A DNA stretch of 64,000 nt from Bacillus sonorensis NBRC 101234 = KCTC 13918 (lineage in GTDB: Bacteria > Bacillota > Bacilli > Bacillales > Bacillaceae), in the NCBI RefSeq assembly GCF_001592005.1, contig NZ_BCVZ01000011.1, positions 1-64,000 of the forward strand. The letters run 5' to 3'. Positions 17,737 to 26,597 of the stretch are shown piece after piece. A program made the position numbers and the translations under genes. The notes below the pieces were generated by a model. The model saw nothing but the letters and a program-made list of their open reading frames with translations, did not search any database and was not told the origin of the DNA. How positions within the stretch are numbered: position 1 is the first letter of the stretch; the number at the start of each line of letters is the position of its first letter.

Positions 17737-19478
17737 AGCTCAGGGGAAAATTAGTTCTGCATTTTACGAGTCAAATTTTTTTAATTTTACTGCTTGTCGG
17801 CGCCATCCTGTTTTTATCCTTTATTTTCTTCGGGCTGCAATTGAGTGAAAGTGAAACAGATGCCGGTCTGGCAAAAGCGACATCAGACACATTTGAAACA
17901 TGGATCACCGTTGATGACGACAACAATTGGGAGATTGATGATCTCTTAAAATATGCCGTTGATAAGCAGGGGGGCTGGCTTCAAATATTAAACGGGAAAG
18001 AGGAAACCGTTTATTCGTATCATCTTCCGCCGGAGATCCAAAAAAAGTATCATAGAGAAGATCTCGTATCGGCAATTTCTGCAAAAAAGATTAAAAAATA
18101 TCAAGTCAACTTTTGGTCTGCCAATTTAAATGACAAAGATTATGTCATTCTCTTCGGCTGGGAGTCCAAAAGCGATACGATCCTGTCGTATCTGGAGAAA
18201 GAAGAAAAAGATCCGGCTTCCCTGTCTTCCTACAAGAAAAGCACGCTTGATTTCATTAAGAAAAATAATGGGTCCGTTTACCTGTTTAATGAAAAAGGAA
18301 CACTTTTGCAATCGGTTTACGAAGATATCGACTACAGCGAGGGCATCAATGAATTAGAGCTTTTGAAGTATACCTCGAAACCGTGGAACTATGAGCACGA
18401 ATTTTCATACAGGCGCTTAAGCGCTACAGAGTGGCTGATTGCGGCCACACCGAATCCGATATATAATCCGGACCATGAGTTTAACCGGTCGATGGTCAGC
18501 CTTGCGATCAAAATCATTGTTCTGATGATCGGCATCCTGCTCTTTTTAATCACCATCATGACCCTTTGGTATTCCTTCCGGTTCGGCATGCCGATCATCC
18601 ATACGATTAAATGGATCGTCAATCTCTCAAAAGGGCGCTTTGAAGAGCCGAAAAACCGAAAAGGCCTGCCGAGGAGCCGGAATAAAAAAGGAAAAAGGAA
18701 GCAGCCTTACCGGCTGTTTACCGAAATTTTCGAATCGATGGAGCAGCTGATGGAAACATTGAAGAAAGACGAACAGAACCGGAAAAAAATCCAAACGACG
18801 AGAGAGGAATGGATCGCAGGACTTTCCCATGACTTGAAAACGCCGCTCAGCACGATCTATGGGTACAGCATGATGCTCGAATCTCCGAATTATGAGTGGT
18901 CAAAGGAAGAAATCTGCGAAATCGGCCAGGCGATGAAAGAAAAGTCGGATTACATGTCCCAGCTGATTGAGGATTTGAATTTAACGTACAGACTCAAAAA
19001 CGACGCCCTCCCGATCAAGCGGGAAACGGTCAGACTTGTTCCGTTTTTAAAAAGCTTTGTGGAAGAGTTCAGGCGCTACCCGTTTTCAGAAGGTTATCAT
19101 GTATCTTTTGAATATCAATCTGAAGACACGGCATTTTCGATTGACAGAGGCTGGTTTAGAAGGATATTGGAAAACCTTCTTGCCAATGCGGTCAAGCATA
19201 ATAAAAAGGGCACTGACATCAAAATCATTCTTGAAGAAACAAAACAAACCATCATTCTTAAAATTGAAGATAACGGCAAAGGAATGGATGCTGAAACTGT
19301 CTCTAATTTATTTAACCGTTATTACAGGGGAACGCACACGAAGGATTCGACAGAAGGAAGCGGGCTCGGCCTCGCCATTTCGCTTGAGCTTGTCCATCTT
19401 CATGACGGATGCATTGAAGTGGACAGCCGGACGGGGATCGGCACGGAGATCACAATGGAATTTAAGAAAAAACAATAA
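17733..19478 (+). CDS. yvrG: sensor histidine kinase YvrG
   Basis: 581-residue membrane kinase, matching the ~580 residues of B. subtilis YvrG. A TM helix (about 9-34) and a second (about 257-283) bracket a ~220-residue extracellular sensor. A linker/HAMP-like region and the HisKA domain with H366 in GLSHDLKTPLS follow. The ATPase domain has N-box NLLANAVKHN, DNGKGM and GSGLGLAIS. Partner of YvrH, with overlapping genes. The sigma-O-related genes that lie near this pair in B. subtilis are absent from this window. Confidence 0.9.
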   Translation: MKLRGKLVLHFTSQIFLILLLVGAILFLSFIFFGLQLSESETDAGLAKATSDTFETWITVDDDNNWEIDDLLKYAVDKQGGWLQILNGKEETVYSYHLPPEIQKKYHREDLVSAISAKKIKKYQVNFWSANLNDKDYVILFGWESKSDTILSYLEKEEKDPASLSSYKKSTLDFIKKNNGSVYLFNEKGTLLQSVYEDIDYSEGINELELLKYTSKPWNYEHEFSYRRLSATEWLIAATPNPIYNPDHEFNRSMVSLAIKIIVLMIGILLFLITIMTLWYSFRFGMPIIHTIKWIVNLSKGRFEEPKNRKGLPRSRNKKGKRKQPYRLFTEIFESMEQLMETLKKDEQNRKKIQTTREEWIAGLSHDLKTPLSTIYGYSMMLESPNYEWSKEEICEIGQAMKEKSDYMSQLIEDLNLTYRLKNDALPIKRETVRLVPFLKSFVEEFRRYPFSEGYHVSFEYQSEDTAFSIDRGWFRRILENLLANAVKHNKKGTDIKIILEETKQTIILKIEDNGKGMDAETVSNLFNRYYRGTHTKDSTEGSGLGLAISLELVHLHDGCIEVDSRTGIGTEITMEFKKKQ

Positions 19479-19490
19479 AAGGACGAAGCT

Positions 19491-19517
19491 GTCCGGTTTT
19501 AACCGGACGGTTTTTTT
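19491..19517 (+). terminator. terminator of yvrHG
   Basis: GTCCGGTT-TT-AACCGGAC hairpin followed by GG and seven T. Confidence 0.92.
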
Positions 19518-19573
19518 AATATTTTGCGAACATAATGGAAAAATAGGTTCCGCTGGTATAAAATAAGATTAAA

Positions 19574-19587
19574 TGTTAACGTTCACA
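19574..19587. promoter_or_regulatory. ExuR-type operator O1 upstream of uxaC
   Basis: TGTTAACGTTCACA, a near-perfect LacI-family palindrome centred on CG. It lies just downstream of a TAAGAT -10-like hexamer. Differs at one position from the perfect copy at 19606. Confidence 0.75.
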
Positions 19588-19605
19588 TTTTTGCCTGAGC
19601 CATTT

Positions 19606-19619
19606 TGTTAACGTTAACA
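19606..19619. promoter_or_regulatory. ExuR-type operator O2 upstream of uxaC
   Basis: TGTTAACGTTAACA, a perfect 14-bp palindrome 26 bp before the uxaC start. Its centre is 32 bp from O1, about three helical turns. ExuR, encoded in the same operon, is the likely binder. Confidence 0.8.
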
Positions 19620-19645
19620 AAAATATTTAAGGAAGGTGAAAAGCA

Positions 19646-21067
19646 GTGAAAACGTTTCTGGATGACCAATTTCTTTTATCAAATGATACGGCGGCAAAGC
19701 TGTATCATGAGTACGCAAAAGGCATGCCGATCATCGACTACCACTGTCACTTAAGTCCGAGAGAGATCTATGAAAACAAAACCTTCAAAAATATCACCGA
19801 AGTCTGGCTGTACGGCGACCATTACAAATGGAGGGCGATGCGGGCGAACGGCATAGCAGAGGAATTCATTACAGGGGACGCGTCAGATGAGGAAAAATTC
19901 AGCGCCTGGGCCAAGACGGTGCCGATGACGATTGGAAACCCGCTTTATCATTGGACACATCTGGAGCTGCGGCGGTTTTTCGGCATTTATGAGCTGCTTG
20001 ATGAAAACAGCGCACCCGAAATTTGGCGCAATGTGAATGAGCAATTAAACGGGAAGGGCTTTGGAGCAAGAGACCTGATCGAAAAATCCAATGTTGAAAC
20101 CGTCGTGACGACTGATGATCCGACAGACAGTTTGGAATACCATTTGAAGCTGAAGGAAGACGATTACAATGTAAGCGTTTTACCTGGATTCAGGCCTGAT
20201 AAAGCACTGGAAATCAACCAGGAAGGGTTTTCCGGCTGGGTGAAAAAGCTTGAAGATGCCAGCGGTCTTGCGATCAGCGATTATGACGATTTTTTGAAAG
20301 CGCTTAAAAACAGGATCGGCTTTTTCCATGAAGCAGGCGGCCGGATATCGGACCACGCCATTAACGAGATGATGTATGTGGATGCAGATTTAAAAGACGT
20401 TCAGCCGATTTTTGCCAAGGTGATGAACGGTGAAAGGGTCACGGTTGAAGAGGAGTGCAAATTCAAATCGTACACCCTCCATTTTCTCGGCGAATGTTAC
20501 GCGGAAAAAGGCTGGGCGATGCAGCTGCATATCAATGCTTTGCGGAACAACAGCAGCAAAATGTATGCGAAGCTCGGCCCTGATACGGGATATGACGCCA
20601 TCAACGATCAGGACATCGCAAAGCCTTTGTGCCGTTTTCTTGATTCTCTCGATCGAAAAGGCGCGCTGCCGAAGATGATTCTTTATTCGTTAAATCCGCG
20701 CGACTATGTCGTGCTTTCAAGCCTCTCTGGAAGCTTTCAGGATGAAAGGACGCCCGGGAAAATCCAGCATGGGACGGCATGGTGGTTCAATGACACGAAG
20801 GACGGCATGCTTGAACAAATGAAAACGCTCGCGAATATAGGGCTTTTAAGCCGTTTTATCGGCATGCTGACGGATTCGCGAAGCTTTCTTTCCTACACAA
20901 GACATGAATATTTCAGACGTCTGCTCTGCGATGTAATCGGCAGCTGGGCGGAAAATGGCGAAGCGCCGAATGATATCGAACTGCTTGGACAAATTGTCAA
21001 AGGAATCAGCTATGAAAACGCAAAGCACTATTTTCAGTTTGAGGTGAAAGATCGTTTGAAAGCCTGA
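19646..21067 (+). CDS. uxaC: uronate isomerase UxaC
   Basis: 473-residue glucuronate/galacturonate isomerase, the first step of hexuronate breakdown (D-galacturonate to D-tagaturonate; D-glucuronate to D-fructuronate). It has the amidohydrolase-fold start MPIIDYHCHLSPREI, the motif TDSRSFLSYTRHEYFRR near the C-terminus and the same length as B. subtilis UxaC. The start is GTG with AAGGAAGGTGA upstream. It is the first gene of a six-gene operon and lies behind two operators. Confidence 0.95.
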   Translation: MKTFLDDQFLLSNDTAAKLYHEYAKGMPIIDYHCHLSPREIYENKTFKNITEVWLYGDHYKWRAMRANGIAEEFITGDASDEEKFSAWAKTVPMTIGNPLYHWTHLELRRFFGIYELLDENSAPEIWRNVNEQLNGKGFGARDLIEKSNVETVVTTDDPTDSLEYHLKLKEDDYNVSVLPGFRPDKALEINQEGFSGWVKKLEDASGLAISDYDDFLKALKNRIGFFHEAGGRISDHAINEMMYVDADLKDVQPIFAKVMNGERVTVEEECKFKSYTLHFLGECYAEKGWAMQLHINALRNNSSKMYAKLGPDTGYDAINDQDIAKPLCRFLDSLDRKGALPKMILYSLNPRDYVVLSSLSGSFQDERTPGKIQHGTAWWFNDTKDGMLEQMKTLANIGLLSRFIGMLTDSRSFLSYTRHEYFRRLLCDVIGSWAENGEAPNDIELLGQIVKGISYENAKHYFQFEVKDRLKA

Positions 21068-21102
21068 ATCAAGCAAAATGATTGCAGAGGAGCTGCGTTC
21101 CC

Positions 21103-22491
21103 ATGGAAATATCGACGGACAGACAGACCGAAACGGTAGTCACCACCGAAGAAAAATTGAGCGTAAAAGAAAAGATTTCTTATGGTTTTGGGGATTTTGG
21201 AAATGGATTCATGTTTGACCTCGGGCAGCTTTATCTATTGAAATTTTTTACGGATGTTGCCGGCATTCCGGCGGCCGCGGCCGGAGGGATCTTTCTTGTG
21301 AGCAAGCTTTTTGCCGCTGTCGTCGATCCGATTGTCGGGACATCGATCGATTACAGGAAGCGCATCGGACCGAAAGGGAAATTCAGGCCGTATTTATTGT
21401 ACGGGAGCATCGTGCTCGCCATATTGACGGTTCTGACATTTATCTCGCCAAACCTTTCGCCGACAGGCAAATTAATATATGCGTATGCGTCATACATGAT
21501 CTGGGGCCTCGGCTATTCATTCGTCAACATTCCTTACGGATCGCTGGGTGCGGCCATGACGCAAAATTCGGTGGAGCGGACATCGCTTGCTTCCTTCCGC
21601 CAGGCCGGTTCTCTCGGCGCGCTATTCATCACAAGCATTGTTGTGATTCCAATGATTGTAAGATTTGACAATCCTGTGGTCGCGTATCCGGTTGTCATGG
21701 GGCTGATGTCGATGCTGGGCGTGCTGTTTTTCTACATCTGCTACCGGAACTGCAAGGAACGGATTATCGTCAAGGATCAAAAATATAAAGAGGAAAAAGT
21801 GACGTTCAAGGCCATTTCAAGAACGTTTTTTACAAATAAACCGCTGCTGACGCTTATATTGATGACGGTTTTCACAATTTCCGCGTACAATCTTAAATCT
21901 GCGATGCTGGTTTATTTCGCCGAGTATAACCTCGGAAATGCCGAGCTGATGGCATCAATGAACTTCATTATCATCGGTTCTTCCTTTGTAGGGGTCCTTA
22001 TGCTGCCGAAGCTTGTCAAAATGTTCGGCAAAAAGAAAACCGCGATTCTCGGTCTTGCGGTTTCCGTAGCAGCCGACATCATCAACTTTACCATGCCGAG
22101 CAATGTCTTTTTATTTACGATTCTCGCAAGCATCGCATTTATCGGAATCAGCATCCCGAACGGGGTCACTTGGGCATTTGTATCGGATGCGATCGATTAT
22201 GGCGAATGGAGCACAGGGGAGCGGAAAGAAGGCACTGTTTATTCATTGTTCAATTTCTCAAGAAAGCTTGCCCAGTCGCTTTCAGGTTTTTTGTCGGGGA
22301 TCGGGCTCAGCATCGTCGGCTATGTCCCGAATGTTGCCCAAAAAGCCGGTACGCTTCTCGGCATTAAAGCGATTCTGCTTTTGTATCCGGCGGTGGCCTT
22401 GTCTCTCGCCATGCTTGTTCTCGGCTATTTATACCGCCTGACAGACGAGAAGCATGCCGAAATGGTAGCCGACTTAAACTCGAGATCATAA
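21103..22491 (+). CDS. yjmB: hexuronide cation symporter, GPH family (YjmB-like)
   Basis: 462-residue glycoside-pentoside-hexuronide:cation symporter with about 12 helices. KISYGFGDFGNGFMFDL is the family's first-helix motif. DPIVGTSIDYRKR and DAIDYGEWSTGERKEGTVYS are also diagnostic. It is the likely importer of galacturonate or short uronides, in the slot held by yjmB after uxaC in B. subtilis. A TTG 21 bp upstream is in frame, but AGAGGAG sits 10 nt before the ATG at 21103, so I choose the ATG. Confidence 0.87.
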   Translation: MEISTDRQTETVVTTEEKLSVKEKISYGFGDFGNGFMFDLGQLYLLKFFTDVAGIPAAAAGGIFLVSKLFAAVVDPIVGTSIDYRKRIGPKGKFRPYLLYGSIVLAILTVLTFISPNLSPTGKLIYAYASYMIWGLGYSFVNIPYGSLGAAMTQNSVERTSLASFRQAGSLGALFITSIVVIPMIVRFDNPVVAYPVVMGLMSMLGVLFFYICYRNCKERIIVKDQKYKEEKVTFKAISRTFFTNKPLLTLILMTVFTISAYNLKSAMLVYFAEYNLGNAELMASMNFIIIGSSFVGVLMLPKLVKMFGKKKTAILGLAVSVAADIINFTMPSNVFLFTILASIAFIGISIPNGVTWAFVSDAIDYGEWSTGERKEGTVYSLFNFSRKLAQSLSGFLSGIGLSIVGYVPNVAQKAGTLLGIKAILLLYPAVALSLAMLVLGYLYRLTDEKHAEMVADLNSRS

Positions 22492-22570
22492 GGGTAATTC
22501 TCTCTGATAAGCGCTCATAATATGATAAACTGATGGTATCAACAGCAGGGAAAAAGGCAGGTTAAAATAA

Positions 22571-23569
22571 ATGTCAGTAACGATTAAAGATATTGCCAGG
22601 CTGGCGAATGTATCGCACACCACAGTATCCAGAGCGCTTAATAACAGTCCGCTGATTAAAGAAAAAACGAAAAAGAAAATACTCGACATCGCAGCCGAAA
22701 TGAATTATAAACCGAATTTTAACGCGAAAAGCCTTGTGACGCAAAAAACGTTTACGATCGGCCTGTTTTTAACAAGTCTGACGGACGGAACATCTTCTAG
22801 CTTTTTTGCCGATGTTCTGCGCGGCGTCAACAATGTGATAGATGAGCACTATAATATGTTCGTCAGGGGGATTGATGCTTATCATGATTTGTCATCCATC
22901 CACCGCAACCGCTATGACGGGATCATCTTAATCAGCCAAAGCGAACGGGATCAGGCGTTTATTGATCATGTGACAGATCAGAATATCCCGATTGTTGTTC
23001 TGAACAGAAAAATTGAGGGGCAGCCCGTGATCAATATTTTGGCCAATGAGAATGAGGGGGCATATCTCGCAGCTTGCCATTTTATCGAAAACGGCCATAA
23101 GCGCATTGCGATGGTTCAGGGAAAAGAGGGTTTTAAATCCTCGCAGGAAAGACTTGAAGGCTTTCTCCATGCGCTTCGTACGCACGATCTGCCGATTCAA
23201 AACGAATATCTCGTCCGTGGGGACTATACGATGAAAAGCGGCTATAGCGCGGTTGAAACGCTCCTGACACTGGAGAATCCTCCGACAGCCTTGTTTTGTG
23301 CAAACGATGATATGGCGATCGGAGCCATGAACGCGCTTTATGCAAACGGAAAGCGGTGTCCCGACGATATGTCGATCATCGGCTTTGATGATATCGGTTT
23401 TTCCGCATTTACGACGCCATCTTTGACAACCGTCAAAAAACCGACCGAAAAAATCAGCATGCTGGGCGCGGAAAGCCTGTTGTCGCTCATCGAACATCCG
23501 GAGACGAAAGGCAGACAGTCGCTGATCAGCACGGAATTGATCATCCGGAATTCCGTCCGGAGATTATAG
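22571..23569 (+). CDS. exuR: LacI-family hexuronate repressor ExuR
   Basis: 332-residue LacI/GalR regulator. The helix-turn-helix is at the N-terminus (VTIKDIARLANVSHTTVSRALNN) and the hinge region follows with PNFNAKSLV. A periplasmic-binding-like sensor domain ends in GFDDIGFSAFTTPSLTTV. Its length matches B. subtilis ExuR (333). It probably binds the TGTTAACGTTAACA sites before uxaC, making this an autoregulated operon induced by uronates. A 79-bp gap precedes it. Confidence 0.9.
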   Translation: MSVTIKDIARLANVSHTTVSRALNNSPLIKEKTKKKILDIAAEMNYKPNFNAKSLVTQKTFTIGLFLTSLTDGTSSSFFADVLRGVNNVIDEHYNMFVRGIDAYHDLSSIHRNRYDGIILISQSERDQAFIDHVTDQNIPIVVLNRKIEGQPVINILANENEGAYLAACHFIENGHKRIAMVQGKEGFKSSQERLEGFLHALRTHDLPIQNEYLVRGDYTMKSGYSAVETLLTLENPPTALFCANDDMAIGAMNALYANGKRCPDDMSIIGFDDIGFSAFTTPSLTTVKKPTEKISMLGAESLLSLIEHPETKGRQSLISTELIIRNSVRRL

Positions 23570-23592
23570 CATCATATTGATGCGCATAAAAA

Positions 23593-23606
23593 TGTGAACG
23601 TGTGCA
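23593..23606. promoter_or_regulatory. degenerate ExuR-like site before uxaB
   Basis: TGTGAACGTGTGCA matches about 10 of 14 positions of the uxaC operators, in the 58-bp exuR-uxaB gap. Only one half-site is good. Confidence 0.3.
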
Positions 23607-23627
23607 ATTAAAAGAGGAGGGATGAAA

Positions 23628-25094
23628 GTGGAACGGCTATCCAAAAAAATAAAGCCCAAGCCGTCATACCCCGAACGGATTTTGCAGATCGGGGAAGGGA
23701 ATTTTTTGAGAGGGTTCATAGACTGGCAGATTCATAAATTAAATGAAGAGACTGATTTTAAAGGCAGCGCCGTCGTCGTTTCCCCGCGCCGCGGTTCGGT
23801 GGTGCAGGCCATTAATGAACAGGACGGTCTTTATACGCTTTACCTTGAAGGCTTCCAAGAGGGAAGGGAGGTCCGCGACTCGGTTGTCATCAGGTCGATC
23901 AGCAGAGGCATCAGCAGCTATGATCAATATGATGAATTTATGGCTGTCGCCGATCAGCCGGAACTGAGATTCATCTTTTCGAATACGACAGAAGCCGGGA
24001 TCGTGTTCATGGAGGAAGACCGGCTCAGCGACAGGCCGCAGGAAAGCTTTCCGGGAAAGCTGACAGCCCTGTTATACAGGAGGTATCAAACCTTTCACGG
24101 AAGCGAAGAGAAGGGCTTTGTGATTCTGCCCTGCGAGCTGATTGAGGACAACGGCGAAAAGCTCAAGGACATCGTTTTGCAGTATGCGGATTTGTGGAAG
24201 CTTGAGAAAGGGTTCATCGATTGGCTCGAACATGCAAATGTGTTTTGCAATACACTGGTTGACAGAATTGTGCCGGGCTTTCCGAAAGATAAAGCCCTCG
24301 AGCTGGAGAAGGCTGCCGGATACCGCGATTCCTTGATCGTGACCGCAGAGCCGTACCACTTGTTTGTCATCGACGGCCCGGATTGGCTTAAAGAAGAGCT
24401 GCCATTTCAAAAGGCGGGGTTGAATGTACTGTTTGTCAATGATGTGACACCGTACAGGGAGAGGAAGGTAAGGATTTTAAACGGCGCACATACGGCGATG
24501 ACGCCTGTCGCTTATTTGGCGGGGCATGATACGGTACAAGAAGCTGCCGCAGATGAGCTTGTCGGACAATTTGTCAAAGATCTGCTCAAGCATGAGGTGA
24601 TCCCGACGATTGAACTGCCTGAGAACCAATTGCAGACCTATATGGAAGAGATTCTTGACCGGTTCAGAAACCCGTTTATCCGTCATCAATTGCTCGATAT
24701 ATCCTTGAATTCGTTTTCGAAATTCAAAATTAGAAACTTGCCGGTCATGAGGGAACACATCAACAAAAACGGCAAGCTTCCTGAAAGAACTGTCTTTGCG
24801 TTAAGCGCGCTCATCTATTTTTATAAAGGCAAGCGCGGACATTCGCCTATTCCTTTAGCCGATGATGCCGACACGCTGTCATTTCTGAAAAGGCTGTGGG
24901 AAGATGAAACAGACCCCGCTGAAATCGCGCGCCGTGTACTTGAATCTGAAACATTGTGGGGCGAGAACCTGAATGAATGGCCGGACTTAGCGGCAAAACT
25001 GGCGGGGCATTTGGACGGCATCATGCAAAACGGCATGAAGGAAGCGCTGAAAAAACTGATCAACAGCCAAATGGCTGAGCTGGGGGATAGATAA
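23628..25094 (+). CDS. uxaB: tagaturonate reductase (altronate oxidoreductase) UxaB
   Basis: 488-residue member of the mannitol dehydrogenase superfamily; reduces D-tagaturonate to D-altronate with NADH. YPERILQIGEGNFLRGFIDWQI is the N-terminal nucleotide-binding motif, and YRERKVRILNGAHTAMTPVAYLAG contains the catalytic Lys/Asn/His cluster. An ATG at 23622 lies only 1 nt after GAGGAGG, so the GTG at 23628 (7-nt spacing) is the better start. It is coupled to uxaA by a TAATG overlap. Confidence 0.93.
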   Translation: MERLSKKIKPKPSYPERILQIGEGNFLRGFIDWQIHKLNEETDFKGSAVVVSPRRGSVVQAINEQDGLYTLYLEGFQEGREVRDSVVIRSISRGISSYDQYDEFMAVADQPELRFIFSNTTEAGIVFMEEDRLSDRPQESFPGKLTALLYRRYQTFHGSEEKGFVILPCELIEDNGEKLKDIVLQYADLWKLEKGFIDWLEHANVFCNTLVDRIVPGFPKDKALELEKAAGYRDSLIVTAEPYHLFVIDGPDWLKEELPFQKAGLNVLFVNDVTPYRERKVRILNGAHTAMTPVAYLAGHDTVQEAAADELVGQFVKDLLKHEVIPTIELPENQLQTYMEEILDRFRNPFIRHQLLDISLNSFSKFKIRNLPVMREHINKNGKLPERTVFALSALIYFYKGKRGHSPIPLADDADTLSFLKRLWEDETDPAEIARRVLESETLWGENLNEWPDLAAKLAGHLDGIMQNGMKEALKKLINSQMAELGDR

Positions 25095-26584
25095 TGAAAG
25101 ATTGCCTGATCATCAATCCTGCAGATAACGTCGGAATCGCTTTAAGAGATTTGCAGCCGGGCGAAACGATCGCCGCGGGAGAACAGACGATTCAAATGAA
25201 AGGCCCGATTATGAAAGGACACAAATTTGCTTTGACAGACATTGCTGAAAATGAAAACGTCATCAAATACGGTTTTCCGATCGGGCATGCCATAGAACCG
25301 ATTCAAAAGGGAGAATGGGTGCATACAAACAATACGAAAACAAATCTGGGCGGAGTCCAGGAATACAGCTATCATCCTAGATTTACAGAAAATCCGTATC
25401 AGAAAGAACCGCTCACCTTTAAAGGATTTAAACGAAAAGACGGGAAGACGGGCATTAGAAACGAGCTTTGGATTGTACCGACGGTCGGCTGCGTAAATGG
25501 AGTCGCCGAGCTTATGATCAAACAATTTAAGGCTGACATCGGCGATATCTCGCCGTTTGATAGCGTGCACGTTTTAAAACATCAGTACGGATGTTCGCAG
25601 CTTGGTGACGACCATATCAATACGAGAACGATACTTGCCAATGCCGTGAAACATCCAAATGCGGGCGGCGTTCTCGTGCTCGGCCTCGGCTGTGAAAACA
25701 ACAGCATTCACGAATTTCGCGAGGCGCTCGGGGACTATGATGAAGAGCGGGTGAAATTTCTCCTTTCCCAGGAGGTTACAGACGAAGTCGCTGAAGGGGT
25801 CAAATTACTGAAAGACATTTATAAACATGCAAAATATGACAAGCGTGTCGATGTACCGATTTCAGAGTTGAAGATCGGGCTGAAATGCGGCGGTTCTGAC
25901 GGTTTTTCCGGGATCACCGCAAATCCGCTGCTCGGGCGGCTGTCCGATTTTCTGATCGCCCAAGGCGGTACGGCGGTCCTGACGGAGGTCCCGGAAATGT
26001 TCGGGGCGGAGACGCTCTTGATGGAGCGGGCGGAAAACGAAGAAGTTTTCCATAAAATCGTCCGCCTGATCAATGAATTCAAACAATATTTCATTGACCA
26101 CCGGCAGCCGGTCTATGAAAACCCTTCCCCGGGAAACAAAGCGGGCGGGATCACAACGTTGGAGGATAAATCTCTCGGCTGTACGCAAAAAGCCGGAACA
26201 TCCAAGGTAACCGATGTGCTTGATTATGGAGAAGTTTTGAGAAAAAGAGGGCTGAACCTGCTGAGCGCCCCGGGAAACGATCTTGTCGCTTCATCGGCGC
26301 TTGCAGCTTCCGGCTGCCAAATCGTTCTGTTTACGACAGGCCGGGGGACGCCTTTTGGCACCTTTGTACCGACGATGAAAATCTCGACAAATACGTCTAT
26401 TTATGACACAAAGCGCCATTGGATCGATTTTAACGCGGGCCGGGTGCTGGAAGATCTTTCTGAAGAGGAGATGCTGAAGGAATTGATTGCCTTTTTGCTT
26501 GAAGTGGCAAGCGGAAGACAGCTCAACAATGAAAAGAACGATTTCAGAGAGCTGGCGATCTTTAAAACAGGCGTTACACTGTAA
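25094..26584 (+). CDS. uxaA: altronate dehydratase UxaA
   Basis: 496-residue iron-dependent dehydratase that converts D-altronate to 2-keto-3-deoxygluconate. It contains the N-terminal SAF domain (about 1-90: LQPGETIAAGEQTI, PIGHAIEPIQKGEWVHTNN) and the large catalytic domain with GYGCSQ-like HQYGCSQLGDDH, GLGCENN and GLKCGGSDGFSGITANP. Length equals that of B. subtilis UxaA (497). Its start overlaps the uxaB stop by 1 nt. Confidence 0.95.
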   Translation: MKDCLIINPADNVGIALRDLQPGETIAAGEQTIQMKGPIMKGHKFALTDIAENENVIKYGFPIGHAIEPIQKGEWVHTNNTKTNLGGVQEYSYHPRFTENPYQKEPLTFKGFKRKDGKTGIRNELWIVPTVGCVNGVAELMIKQFKADIGDISPFDSVHVLKHQYGCSQLGDDHINTRTILANAVKHPNAGGVLVLGLGCENNSIHEFREALGDYDEERVKFLLSQEVTDEVAEGVKLLKDIYKHAKYDKRVDVPISELKIGLKCGGSDGFSGITANPLLGRLSDFLIAQGGTAVLTEVPEMFGAETLLMERAENEEVFHKIVRLINEFKQYFIDHRQPVYENPSPGNKAGGITTLEDKSLGCTQKAGTSKVTDVLDYGEVLRKRGLNLLSAPGNDLVASSALAASGCQIVLFTTGRGTPFGTFVPTMKISTNTSIYDTKRHWIDFNAGRVLEDLSEEEMLKELIAFLLEVASGRQLNNEKNDFRELAIFKTGVTL

Positions 26585-26597
26585 GGGGGATGGTCAT

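Noticed and set aside
22501-22540. TGATAAGCGCTCATA upstream of exuR as a cre site
   Set aside because: Out of register with the cre consensus by one base in the left arm and mismatched in the right arm.
23569-23584. Terminator after exuR
   Set aside because: GCATCA-TAT-TGATGC is only 6 bp with no T-run; uxaB is probably co-transcribed.
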